Below, in pieces: positions 37,510 to 50,768 of a stretch of DNA of 64,000 nt. Source of the DNA: Psilocybe azurescens (Eukaryota > Basidiomycota > Agaricomycetes > Agaricales > Agrocybaceae); contig JAJIRX010000762.1 of NCBI GenBank assembly GCA_023853785.1, positions 124,001-188,000 on the forward strand, read 5' to 3'. The notes under the pieces were generated by a model. The model had not been told where the DNA came from. It ran no database searches and was given only the letters and a program-made list of their open reading frames with translations. A program made the translations under genes and the position numbers. The stretch's first letter is position 1; every line of letters starts with the position of its first letter.

Positions 37510-38092
37510 GCCAAATAGAAACAGATTATTGGACCTTCTCGCTTTGTGTCTGGTTTGTGTTGTGCGTACAAGCGATCCCTTTATACATGGATATGTATGT
37601 ATTTGACTATTTTTAAAATAAAATAAAAAAGTGAGACATCCATTACATGTATGCGCCCCATCTTATTAGGCGAGGCTTGGCGCGTACACACTGTACAATA
37701 GTGTGCAATATATGATCATACTTATCCCCATTGCTTTTTGCCTTTCACCATCGTCATTGCACATTGGTATCGATCGGTCATCCCAAATGCGGCGATTGTT
37801 ATGTGACGAACACCACTTGAACTCCCGGTAGCTGCTAGCTTCGCTCCCGTGGTAAACCGTGAACTCTCGTGATCAGCATCGCCAGTGGTCATTGGCTTCC
37901 GATTGAATCCTCGACACTTGGACATTGGGCGGCGACGTCTCAATCATCATTGATACAATGATAGAAGCCCTATAGATCTGGATATAACCTCATCAGCGTG
38001 GAAGTCAACTCTCCTTTGCTGACCCATTTGCCGTAAAGCTGGCAGACGTTTGTTTCTTCATAGAATTGAACCCTTTCCCTTGACCGCGACGT
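37510..38092. other. Spacer between array copies A and B
   Basis: Holds the 3' flank of copy A and the duplicated upstream region of copy B (37805-38060). No other gene. Confidence 0.5.
37805..38060. repeat. Upstream repeat of array copy B
   Basis: Matches the regions before copies A and C, including CTTGGACATTGGGCGGCGAC, CATCATTGATAC and GTGGAAGTCAACTCTC. Probably a duplicated promoter. Confidence 0.75.
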
Positions 38093-39330
38093 ATGTCCGT
38101 CTCCGAATCTCAATCGCCTCAGTACCCGCTGTGGGTGGATCAAGCGTTAATCGATGGACTTGTTGAATCCACGATTTTGCAATCTTTTTCACGGGTTGTA
38201 TCTAGGCCAATTCTATCTTATCAAGAGATCTAACATGTTCTGCAAGGGGTCTACACGTTGATATTCTTCCAAGCAATCGGTAAAAATTGTCACTCTTCTA
38301 CCGACTTTACAGCTTAGCTCGACTCATTCATACATCAGTTTATCTGGTCAGGCAACAAAAGCGACTCATTATCGTAATTCTAAGCATCCTCTTTATTACC
38401 ATTATGGTAAACTTGGCAGCAAAATGGCAAAACTTGCGTTCAGCGGTGGTCACTCATGACGCGACGTGGAATACCATAACACAGGATATATTTTCCGGTC
38501 CCTCTCACATGCAGAAAGTGGTTAATGGGACATTGGCATTTTCTGTGATCATTTCGGATACGTTTTTAGTAAGTTCAAAGTCTTTTCGATAGTGAGAACT
38601 GAACCTCACATCGGTTGACTCTAGGCATGGAGATGCTACGTCCTTTGGCAGCAAAACAAATGGATGCTCGTAGGGTATTCTTTAGTGCTTTTGGGAGAAC
38701 TTGGTGAGAAGAGCAGCAAAAGTGAATGTTCCTCTAAAGCTTGACTTATCACACACTCTCATCAATTAGCCGTACTTCCGGTGTATCTTGCGTTGAATAT
38801 TACTCTGGGACCTTATTGGAATGTTCTCGACCTCTACTTCGCAGTATCCTTATGCATCACCATCATATCGTCGGTCTTAATCATATATCGGATCTCAGAC
38901 GTGTCTAGAGGAAACAACGCAACCAGCCGATATCGCCATACAATAAAGATCTTGGTCGAGTCGGGGCTGCTATATACCACCGTCATTCTGATCTGTGGTA
39001 TTTTGCTTATTATCCAGGTTTTTGGGATCCATAATTCATGGTTGATTCGAGCAACCCAAGATTTTGAGGCTATCTTGGTGCCGCTCACTGTAAGTGTTTT
39101 GGTACTAAAGGCAAGTAATGACCTTACTGAAGAGATGGGGATAGGGGATAGCACCAACGCTCATAACGGCAAGAAATGCAAAAGCCTGTGCCAAAATATC
39201 GGGCCCTGAGCGCTCCCAGGTGATTTCCAGAATGAGTTTCAAGCAAGGAGAATCAAAGCAAGACGCAATGTCTTTCGATGACACAGATCTACATATTACT
39301 ACTAGCAACTGGCAGGCTCGTACTGTATAA
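38093..39330 (+). CDS. Multi-pass membrane protein, tandem paralogue B
   Basis: Paralogue of copies A, C and D with the same exon order. Visible segments are MSVSESQSPQYPLWVDQ, RQQKRLIIVILSILFITIMV, VTHDATWNTITQDIFSGPSH, TLAFSVIISDTFL, WRCYVLWQQNKWMLVGYSLV, LPVYLALNITLGPY, LYFAVSLCITIISSVLIIYR, VESGLLYTTVILICGILLII and GIAPTLITARNAKACAK, with a C-terminus ending NWQARTV. The translated unit is the same length as copy A to the base (1238 nt from ATG to stop), supporting a recent segmental duplication. All exons remain open. Function unknown. Confidence 0.8.
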
Positions 39331-39903
39331 GCCAAATAGGGATGTGTTCTTGGATCTTCTCTCTTCGTGTCGTTCGTGCAAGCGCTCCCTTTACTTATAC
39401 ACAGATGGATGGTTAGATTTTCAGTGCGACATCCATTACACCTATTTTATTAGGCAAGCACTGCGCATGGGTATCGACGGTGCGACGATCTGATTACGCT
39501 CGATTGTTACCACCTGTTGCCACTTGGTCCTGATGCTTTCTCCAGACTTGGCGTTCTGAAAATACCAAGTTGCGACGAACACCACTTTAACTGCAATAGC
39601 ATCGCTCTCATGGGAAACAAACTCTCAGAATCAGCGATCGCCAGTGATCATTGGCTCCTAGAATCCTCGACACTTGGACATTGGACGGCGACGTCCTACA
39701 GTCATCATTGATACTAATAGAAGCTTGTCAACTTGAGGAGATGGATTGCCCCTATCTGGATATAGCGTAGAAGTCAACTGTCAAGCATATGGCCGGGTCT
39801 ATTTACTCTTTGCTGGCTCATTTCCCTTAAAGCTCGCAGAGGTCTCACTTCTCACTTCTCACGAAATTAAAATTGGATATTATTCCTTCCTTGACTGCTG
39901 CGC
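39331..39903. other. Spacer between array copies B and C
   Basis: Holds the 3' flank of copy B and the duplicated upstream region of copy C (39574-39842). No other gene. Confidence 0.5.
39574..39842. repeat. Upstream repeat of array copy C
   Basis: Shares CTCATGGGAAACAAAC with copy A and CTTGGACATTGG plus CGGCGACGTC with copy B, at a similar distance from the start codon. Probably a duplicated promoter. Confidence 0.75.
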
Positions 39904-41138
39904 ATGTCCGTCTCCCAACCATCTCAGCACCCACTGTCGGTGGTTCAAGCGCTAATCGACTCACTGGTTGAATCTACGCTTTTGCAGTCTTTCCTTACAG
40001 GTAGTATCTGGAATAGTTTCATTCTCATTAGGTGTCCTAACATGTTCTGCAAGGGATCTACACTTTAATATTTTTTCAAGCAATTGGTAGGAACTACCAT
40101 TCTGCTGAGGGTCTTGCAGCTTAGCTTGACACGCCCGTACATCAGTTTCTCCGGTCAGGCAGAAAAAGCGACTCATTGTCGTAATTCTAAGCATCCTCTT
40201 CATTGCCATTGTGGTAAATTTGGCAGCAGCATGGCAAATTCTTCGTTCAGTGGTGGTCGATCATGATGCGACGCGTGATACCATGGCGCAAGATCTATTC
40301 ACCGGTCCTTCTCGCATGCAGAAAGTGGCAGATGGGACATTGGCATTTTCAGCAGTTATTGCAGACACGTTCTTGGTAGGCGCAAGATATTACAATGGTG
40401 AGAATCGAAACTTACGTTATTGATTCCAGGTCTGGAGATGCTATGTTCTTTGGCAGAAAAACAAGTGGATACTCATAGTGTATTCCGTTGTGCTTTTGGG
40501 GGAACTTGGTAGGAACAGCAGCTCAAAGTGAATGTAATAATGACTCATCATTGTATCCCTTTCATTATAGCCCTACTTCCGGCGTATCTTGCATTGAACC
40601 TAACACTAGGATCTCGTTTAGGCTTTCTCGACCTCTACTTTGTATTATCCCTGTGCATTACCATCACATCGTCGGTCTTGATTATTTATCGGATCGCGGA
40701 CGTGTCGGGACAGGGAAACAACGATATCAGTCGATATCACTATACCATAAAGATCTTGGTGGAGTCGGGGCTGCTATATACCACTGTCATTCTGATTTGT
40801 GGCATCTTGCATGTTATCCAGGATTGTGGAATCACCAATCCTGGTCTGATTCAAGCAGTCCAAGATTTTGACTCAATCTTGGTGCCGATCACGGTAAGTG
40901 TTACATTAATGGAGGCATGCAATTTTCACTAAAATGCTGTGTATAGGGCATAGCACCAACTCTCATAACTTCGAGAATTGCAAAAGCCCGTGTAGAAGTA
41001 TCGAACCCGGAGCGATCTCAAGAGATCTCAAGACTAGATTTCAAGAAAGAGGAATCAAAGGCTGAACCATTGCGTTTCGATGACACAAGGTCACATACTG
41101 CAGCTGCCAGCCAGGAATGGCAAGCTCGTACTGTGTAG
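39904..41138 (+). CDS. Multi-pass membrane protein, tandem paralogue C
   Basis: Paralogue with the same exon order: MSVSQPSQHPLSVVQ, GIYTLIFFQAI, RLIVVILSILFIAIVVNLAA, a loop with VVDHDATRDTMAQDLFTGPS, TLAFSAVIADTFL, WRCYVLWQKNKWILIVYSVV, LPAYLALNLTLGSRL, LYFVLSLCITITSSVLIIYR, VESGLLYTTVILICGILHVI, and GIAPTLITSRIAKARVE. The C-terminal tail again ends EWQARTV, although the middle of the tail has diverged. Open throughout in the model I traced. It is the last copy to carry the duplicated upstream region. Confidence 0.8.
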
Positions 41139-42497
41139 GCCATATAGCTACGCATCCTTCAGAGTACCTTGTCTTTTTACTGACTGCGGTGCGTGCGAGC
41201 GATCCATATACACATTTGATATACATATATAACTATTTGACGACGATGTTTTAACGCGAAATCCATCATTCTTATATCACTGCCCATTTTTTCTTTCTTT
41301 GTCAATTTATGTCTATTGGAGCGTAGTCTCATGCAGACCTAACTAAGTACTACTGAATTACTCTGCCCATGCTCATAAAAATTGATCACCACTGATTCCC
41401 AATGTTCGACGTCCTCGCACTGCCGAGCATGGTGTCCCAGAGTCGGTCACCGCCCTAATTGGGGCGTACAGTTTCCGGATTTGGTAATTCCTTGGTACGC
41501 TACCTGGTACCACCACCTACATCACATTGACATCACAGTTTGTAGAACAAGTATGCAGGGCTCTTAAGTCTGTTGTTCATTATTTCCACATAGGTGGTAA
41601 AAAGGAGAATGTGGATGTGATATGCTGATAAATGAATTTCAACAATGGCGGTCATCTCGATACCGGAGATGTCATTCAAATAACCATCGGGATAAATATG
41701 CGTTGCCTTCGTGTATTCCGTATGTGGTAAGCTATATGGAACCTGGTACTAAGTTGGGCGGAAATTGATACCTTTGCGCCAGCTAGAAATCACGTACTTT
41801 ACTTGCCCCTCGACGGGCCCAGTGATGCATGAGGTGTCACATGAACACAAATTGAATTACAATGTGGCATTAGGTAGACTTTCGAGAATATATGCTTTAT
41901 TTACACTTTCGAAACAACATATGCATGGTAGATGTTTGTCAAAGGCATGTACAGCTTAGGCATGCTGCTGAAGCCAACTCGAAAATGGAGAAGTGATGAA
42001 GGTATAACCACTGATCACTACTTCCTCACAGCCTCTCACAGCCTTCACAGAGAATCATTCCTAGGCCCCGAGATCAGCGGTAGCAGATGGTGGATCCCTC
42101 GGAGTATACGTCAGCATCGTCCAAATATGACACCTTCTGCACGCAGCACGACAGCGCGATACGTAATGTTTTTCAACTGCTTTGTGAGTAGTTTAAAGGT
42201 TTCTGGGGCTAACAAACCAGTGTCCAGTCTGTCCGCTACCGCACTAGCTACTATCTAACCTGGAGTAATTAAAATTCCAGATTATTGACTACAGTCGGCT
42301 GTCGGATGCTGCATTCGACTCTGTGCTATTAATAGAAACTTTAGCATAAATTTTTGGCTTAGTACCGGGCCATTTGGTTCCTGTTGGAAAATAGTCCCCT
42401 GAGCGGTCTGTCCGAATCGTGTGGATGAGTTCATTGTCCATAAAGTAAGCAAACGGTCTGAACTGTCGACTGATCGCTCTTTTCACCGACTCCCATT
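41139..42497. other. Long spacer before array copy D
   Basis: About 1.36 kb without a supported gene and without the upstream repeat seen before copies A-C. Short open frames only. Confidence 0.45.
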
Positions 42498-43740
42498 ATG
42501 TCGGATCCTCAGTCCCAGTCACCGCAGTACCCGCTAGTGGTGGTGCAAGTGTCGATCGATGCGCTGGTTGAATCCACTCTTTTACAGTCCTTCTTCACTG
42601 GTGATGCTTCGAAATAATCCCGCTCGATCAATCGAATTGATGACAGGCTCTATCAGGTGTTTACACTTTGATTTTCTTTCAATCGATCGGTAAGGATTCA
42701 AGAGTAATCGATGCTATGTATGATCTCACCAAGTGCGACTGCCAGTCCCTGTTATTAGGCAGCGAAGAATATTTATCGCCGTGATTTTGAGCACGCTGTT
42801 TATCATTGTGATCGTGAATCTAGCGGCAATATGGCGAACTTGGCGTTCCGTGGTGGTTACACATAACGCTACGCGGGAAACCATGGCCCTAGAGATATTC
42901 GGTGGACCCTCTCGCACACAGTCACTGGCAAACGGGACATTGGCGGTATCTACTCTCATTGCAGACACTTTCTTGGTACGCGCAATAACATTGCTATGAT
43001 GGGGAACGAAATTTACTTTGGCTGATACTAGGTCTGGAGATGCTACATTCTTCGGCAGAAAAATAAGTGGATTCTTATCGTTTATTCGGTTAGTACTTCT
43101 TGGAGAAATCGGTAAGAAAAGTGGTCAGGATAACAAATATTGTCTTAACTTGACAGTACGTCTCTTCGCCAGCTATGCTTCCGCTTTTTCTTACGGGGAA
43201 GATCGCTTTGGGATCGCGTTTATACTTCCTGGATCTCTACTTCATTTTGTCTTTGTGCATCACCATCACATCGACGGCCTTGATTATACATCGGATCGTT
43301 GAGGTGTCGAAACAAGGGAATAACCAACTCAGCAGATACCACTATGTCATTGAAATTTTGGTCGAGTCGGGACTACTATATACCACTGTCATTCTTGTTT
43401 GTGGTATCCTTAATCTTATCCAGAGATTTAACGTCGACAATCCTGGTCTTATTCGGGCAACGCTAGACTTCGATGCTATCTTACCTGTGGTCACTGTAGG
43501 CCTTTCTGCTGCCGATGTGCGCTTCCTTCTCTGATATACTATAAATAGGGCACCGCACCGACGCTCATAACGGCCAGGAAAGGACATGTCAAGCCACTAG
43601 AACTTGAGCGTTCTCAAATGTTGTCCAGATTGTGTTTCAAGAGGGACGTGTCTAGTGCAGTACCAACCACCTATAATGACACCAGCTCGCAGATCGGTCT
43701 TACTACTAGAAACGAGGAACGGACGGGGTGTAATGTCTAG
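42498..43740 (+). CDS. Multi-pass membrane protein, divergent tandem paralogue D
   Basis: Most divergent member of the array. Segments are MSDPQSQSPQYPLVVVQ, GVYTLIFFQSI, RRIFIAVILSTLFIIVIVNL, VTHNATRETMALEIFGGPSR, TLAVSTLIADTFL, WRCYILRQKNKWILIVYSV, LPLFLTGKIALGSRL, LYFILSLCITITSTALIIHR, VESGLLYTTVILVCGILNLI, and GTAPTLITARKGHVK. The tail ends ERTGCNV, lacking the QARTV end of the other three. Its upstream region is unrelated to theirs, so it may be the older copy, or its promoter was not included in the duplication. Confidence 0.75.
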
Positions 43741-44349
43741 ACTACATCAGTACATATTGCTTTACCCACTGTACTCGAGGCCCCTTCTGCAATGCGTGGA
43801 TGGGATTCTTTCATACTAAAATTATACATCATTTTACTCTAATATTACACTGCTTGTGATTCTTGACCCAGCGTAATCTTACAGTTGATTTCTACTTCCC
43901 TAGCCATCAATATGATTATCTCTCTCCGTATTACATCTATCGCTGCGTAAATTAACTGATAATCCCAAATTAGAAACGTTCTTTCCCAATTCGTAAACTT
44001 GTTCAATATTGCTGTTTCGCACCTGCGGCTTGTAGCTTTTCGTGCAATCCGAGGCAATGGCTCTCTAAAATTCTAAATTCAAGCAGCATACATAGTGCAT
44101 ATATTTGAGATATGGGGTAGGAATACAGATAAGACAAAGTTTATAGGTATGAATGGGGGTTGTGATATGTCCAACTTAGCAAGGGTAAAGTGCAATGTGA
44201 ATGTTTATGCAAACCTCTGCAGATCATCGAAGTTCCAATGTGGCAATCGACAAGTAAAATTTGAAGTAAATCCCAGCTACGATTATGCATATCGAAAGAA
44301 GGTAGGGTGAAATGAAAATCAAAGTACAGACTTGAAAGATATACTGGAA
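43741..44349. other. Intergenic, 3' flanks of convergent genes
   Basis: About 600 bp, AT-rich, between array copy D (+) and the NCBP3-like gene (-). Nothing else seen. Confidence 0.45.
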
Positions 44350-45924
44350 TCATGAAGACCGCAGAAACGCGTCCAGTTCGTCGTCCAGCTCTTGCTGGGT
44401 CTTCTTTGGTCGTTCTCCTGTGCGTTCCCCTCGTGCTGGTCGTTCGCGCCTGCCACGCTCTCGCTCTCGCTCTTCTCCTCTTGGCCTACGACGTCTTTCG
44501 CTATCGTCACCCAATCCATTTGATGCTCCAAAATGCGTATTTCTCCTCGAGAACTACGGGGAGTTCGACCATCACGTCTTCTGCGTTCAGTAGGGTCCGG
44601 ACCCCACTCAAGCTTTTCGGTGGTTCTAGGTTGTAGTCTATCGCTAAGAGTGTCCAGTCTGTTGGAATCGCGGCTGGGTGAAAGATCATATTCATCTCTG
44701 CCCCCGTCTCGGCGCCGTTGTCGATTACGGCGAGGTAGGGGTGCTATTAATCGGGATGCTAAGTCGGGACGTTCTACTTCACCATCGATTCCAATGTTGT
44801 GGACGCGAAGGAGGGAGGTACGCTCGAGCAATGTTCGGCCGTCTCCACCGATATAGTCTGACCGCATTTTTGAAGGCGGGGAAGCTGGCGACTCGTCAAC
44901 TTCGGGAGACTGTGAGACATCCTCGTCAGCATCAGGCTGCCTCTCGTCGTTACTATCTTCCTCTGCCAGGAATTTGTCGAGTTCGTCGTCCAACTCCGCT
45001 CTTCGGGTGTCGTCATCCTGGTAATCGTCACGTCTTCTCCGTTTCGGAGGGGCAGATCACGTCCATTGAACAACTCCTTTCCTGCGGATGATCCATGTTT
45101 CCTGTAAAACTTGCTTTCTTTCATCGCATTTTTTTTCTTCACGTCATCGTGCTTTGCCCAGCGCATTCGTATAGGGCCCTTCAGACCCTGACTTTGACCG
45201 AGCGTCTCGTTGATCCGCTCCTCCGGGGGCCATAGAGCAATAGGAAACGGTCGGGCAGTTGTGCAATCGTCCATTTCAGGTTCTTCGGACGCCGACTTTT
45301 GAAGTCGGTTGAGTGCTTCCAGGGCCTCTTTACGTGATTTGAAGACAAGAACGCAAGTATTGTCGTCAACCCATTCGAGTCCCATAGGATGGACGTCAAA
45401 GTGTGTTGCATATGCAAATATGCGAGCTGTTGGAAGGTGCGCTATTGGCGTGCCGTGGAGAAGTAGTGCATTGGTGCGGTATGTAAGGTCTGGTACATGA
45501 AGAATGATGTCAGTCTCGCTGAGTGAAAGAAATTGAGTTAGATAAGCGGACCTTCATCCATATCCTCGTCCATAATGTCCTGTTCCTCTTCTCCATCGTC
45601 ATGTTTCCTCTTACAAAGTCCACAGACAAAACGCAATAGAAAAAAAGCCAACCAGCTCGAATATTAGGATCCTGCATCTCAGGTATTGTCCTCAAAGGGA
45701 CATAAAAAGGGCTACCAGCGCACCTTTCCGTTGAGGGGCCTGTTGGCTGCCGCTGAGGATTCTGATAATAAATACACCTTGCTTCTGCTGATACGATTAG
45801 CTAACGAGGCGGCTGTAGCGGCTAGCTCAGCCTCTGTCGGAAGTTGTGCCTCGTAGGCGACATCATCATCGTATGAAAGAGTGGCGATTGCTTGAGGGGT
45901 TACACCGTCAGGAGTGTTATCCAT
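44350..45924 (-). CDS. Nuclear cap-binding protein subunit 3-like (NCBP3/DUF2414 family)
   Basis: NCBP3 is an RNA-binding partner of CBP80 and ARS2 in mRNA export. Start MDNTPDGVTPQAIATLSYDD at 45924. The RRM-like core reads ALLLHGTPIAHLPTARIFAY, then GLEWVDDNTCVLVFKSRKEA, which fits the family's WVDD-s-C-vvf signature. It is followed by the NCBP3 hallmark PIRMRWAKHDDVKKKNAMKE and SKFYRKHG. The C-terminal region is acidic then Arg-rich and ends QELDDELDAFLRSS. The order of blocks matches animal NCBP3, supporting orthology. The frame shifts twice: around 45041-45066 (after KELFNGRD) and around 44541-44570 (near RTPRSSR, at a G4 run on the plus strand). Each shift is needed to keep conserved composition, so indels in the sequence are likely. 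Divergent from KRR1. Confidence 0.8.
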
Positions 45925-46111
45925 CGTAGCGGCAGGTAGAGAGTAGGGGATATGTTATGTGAGGTGGTTTATGACAAGACCATACGACAAAGAGAAGCAA
46001 AGAGGCCGTGGCTAGTGAAATACGATCACGATTATGTAAGCGCTCAGGTCAATTGCACCCTCGGGATTTCACAATTTGATTTATTTCTTTCTTCACTGTT
46101 GTTTCACGCAA
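45925..46111. promoter_or_regulatory. Compact divergent promoter of the NCBP3-like gene and KRR1
   Basis: Only 187 bp separate the two start codons, so both promoters and both 5' leaders overlap here. The side next to KRR1 is T/C-rich. Confidence 0.6.
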
Positions 46112-47757
<1,646 letters not shown>

Positions 47758-48262
47758 GAGTATGCATATGATGAGTTTGTGTTTTATATTTTGGCCTACT
47801 TTGCGGCCTTGCATATCGGGATATTCAGTTCCAGACGCTGTTGAGCAGCCGACTTCGGCTCGAGTCCCCTGTTTATAACTGACTAGGTATCTCCAGCAAT
47901 TGCGTGAATTTGGTTGAGTAAATAGACAATCATTCCTTGCCCATCTGACGACCAGTTTAGCTTCGCGCGCCTACCCTGTTCGAAACAAAATTCAGCTGTG
48001 TTACCGAAGCCCTCTGCGTGCGAGATAGAATACCTTTGAATTTGAATATTCTATTAACTACAAAAGTCAAAAGTTTTGACGAAGGTGTCATTACTCGAGA
48101 AAGCCAAGTAGTGAATCTCCCATAGTCCCGAGATCCCCTGTTTGTCTGTTTTGATTAGATCCAAATGTTGATCTAAATAGGTGCTTATCTACAAGTTTAT
48201 CAACTACATAGCACAGTGCACATCTCTATTACATCCCTACACAGGTCGGTCCTTATTCACAT
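47758..48262. other. Intergenic between KRR1 and the PPxY protein gene
   Basis: About 505 bp containing the promoter of the next gene. No other feature seen. Confidence 0.45.
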
Positions 48263-49779
48263 ATGGCTGAAGAAAAAGAGGCTTTGGCGGATTCTACCCC
48301 TACTACCGCACCAGCACCAGCACCAGCACCACAGGAAGCCCCTCCAACGTACGAAAGTCTTAATCTAACAAATCCAAATAACCTCGGTCAAGATACCTGG
48401 AGACGCACAGGTGCTCTTGCACAACAACCCATTAGTCTTCCGACAGGTCCTACTAATGGGCCCACGCCTTCCCCGTTTCGACCCCCAGCATCGACGCAAA
48501 GGGGGCACACACGGTCACTCAGCTCGTCGTCAACAAATAGTCTGAAGGGGAAGAAGAGCTGGTTCAACTTCAAGTCTTCTGCGTCGACACAATCGGGGAC
48601 ACCATCCGTATCGTCACGCACTATCAGTGAAGTACGGTCGACTGTATGTGGTCTAGTTCGTAATCTGGTTGTGGGGCCGCAGGAGCAACTTAGCTCGGGA
48701 TCGTTGTCGCCAGCTGCCCTAGGCATCCTGCAGAGCTGCGCCGAGGCTTGCGCGACCCATTCCATGTCACTTTCCGCTATCCTGCAAGAGAAATTTGTCG
48801 AAAGCCATTCACCACTCTATTGGTCCATTGTAAAACGGCCAGTGAAGCCCTACGCCAAAGCAACGACTCGAACCGAAAATCTACTCGATCGAGAGGAAGT
48901 AGAAGAGCCAGAGGGGACGGATGATTCATCCGACTTGCTTGGAGCACTCTTATCGCATGCGAAACCGCTAGAGGCGGATACCATCGCCGAGATGCGTCTA
49001 GCATGCTTGGCTACATCGGACCAGACGACGTTCCAACGTCTTCATCTAGCTATTCCCGAATTCTCATCAATTCCGGGTGCCGACCAGATATTGTTGGGGG
49101 CGGGGCACCCTGCTGACAATGTTACTGTGGAGATTGGAGAAGGAACCGAGGGTGCGTTTGCTGTGAACATGCAGATACCACAGTTCCACAAGAGGATGAT
49201 GATCTCGCGAGAAATTGGGCTTGAGTTCGTGGCACGAAGTGAGTGCTTTCTTCTGTTTTATGCATCGGCGACGTTATTAATTTCGCTCGTTGTATTTACA
49301 ATGTTGGTTATCTTCAGATAGATTATGGCGCTTTTCATTTCTGATAACTCCTGATAATGCATGGTACGGACCCCCTCCCGGGTCCTGGTGCGTGTCAATC
49401 TCCCTACAGGAGCCAAGTCCTCCAACATGGCTGGATGCACGGCTTGTTCTCGAAGACACCGTAGCAGGCTCTGGGGCACCACCTGGAAAAGTACCCACAC
49501 TGCTTCGTCTAAAATCCAAGCAGATGATGGAGGCACCGCGTAACGGCGTCCCAGCTACTCAAATTGTCGTCGCGCTCGACGAGAATCCAGCATTCGCTAG
49601 TCTGCAATACTCGTAAGTCGACCCTCTTTCCATGACGCACATTCGATCGATCGATCTTAATCGAGTTCTGATGACTTAATGAATGACGGTGCAGAGGAAG
49701 CTCGTATATCCCCGACGACGAGAAATTGACAGTGAAGCTTGAAGCCAAGCTTCGAAAGCCGACGCAAGATATCGATTAG
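48263..49779 (+). CDS. Uncharacterised protein with a PPxY motif and Ser-rich N-terminus
   Basis: Three exons (48263 to about 49239, about 49319-49613, about 49695-49779) give roughly 450 residues. The N-terminus has an Ala-Pro run (APAPAPAP) and then EAPPTYESL, a PPxY motif of the kind bound by WW domains of Rsp5-type ubiquitin ligases. A Ser/Thr-rich basic region (RGHTRSLSSSSTNSLKGKK) follows. The C-terminal two thirds looks globular (ILQSCAEACATHSMSLSAIL; AFAVNMQIPQFHKRMMIS; RLWRFSFLITPDNAWYGPPP) and ends KLRKPTQDID. Splice junctions preserve frame. I do not recognise the family. A soluble adaptor is possible from the PPxY motif, but that is inference. Confidence 0.75.
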
Positions 49780-50768
49780 TAGTGTATTATCTCTTGCTGA
49801 AGGACGCTTAATTTAATGTTGGAGAGCTCAGTATGTTATTCGCTTCATTCATCATGACGCTCATTTGCTATCCGTGGGACGAAAGTCTCATATCAACTTT
49901 GCCCTGCAAGCCTGGCTTTTGTCTTTTGGCATATGGTGATGTGTGGCTATGCTCGAACCAGCGCTGGGCCCACTCATTGAGCTTCCGTTCTCGTGAACAG
50001 ATGTAAAATATATTGATTCGTCAGTCAAACGCTACTCACCCAAAAGCAATTCAACCATGTGCACAACTCTACTATTCGCCCACATCATCAGATCCCCACA
50101 CGAAAACACAGAAGACAAAAAGCACAGGGTGTGTCTATGGTCTAAGCTTGGTGCTTTCTGTACTGCCGGGAAGCGTTATTGTGTCTTTCGATGACCCGGA
50201 TGTTCAGTATGCTACTGAATATGCAAACGCTAGTGAATTCAATGTCTCTTCGACAATGGGCGGGCCAGCATCAAGTGCAGCGTGGCCGAGCATCAATTTA
50301 AATTGTCGGTACCGCACTCGCCCTACATGCGAGTCCAGCAGACGATCCGGTTCCGAGACGCAGAGCTTTGACCATCCGGCGTACATCCACAGTGCCCGCA
50401 AAAGGAGCCCCCCGCTCCTTATTGTTTCCAGGACAATACTCGGTCTAGACAATTACCACTATTGTCCCGACCGGCCTGACATGGCACGAATTCCGTATAA
50501 GGATACACTGAATGCCAAAGGCTCAGGACCCTCAAATTCGCTCGTATTGAGCTATTAATAGAATTTCATATGAATGGGTTAGGCAGCGCCAAAAATATGG
50601 ACATGATATTGAGTTCAATGGTTTCAATGCAGTTGCTCGATATTTTTGGGTACCCGGATGAATGGATTAGAGGGTGCCTAAAAGCTATAAAAACAGGCGG
50701 AACGTAGGGCTTTTTTTTTCTTCAGTCGCCTTTGCAACTACTCGACCACTGAACCACACATACCACAA
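49780..50768. other. Intergenic upstream of the pheromone-like gene
   Basis: A 181-codon plus-strand frame (50013-50558) has no recognisable motif and I leave it uncalled. A TATAAAA-like box occurs at about 50687-50693 (GCTATAAAAACAG), about 75 bp before the small gene at 50769. Confidence 0.4.

Noticed and set aside
36272..43740. Array of membrane proteins as STE3-type pheromone receptors
   Set aside because: The nearby pheromone-like gene made this attractive, but the helices and loops show none of the STE3 family motifs I know.
50013..50558. 181-codon plus-strand frame
   Set aside because: No recognisable domain and no supporting neighbour; length alone is not enough.
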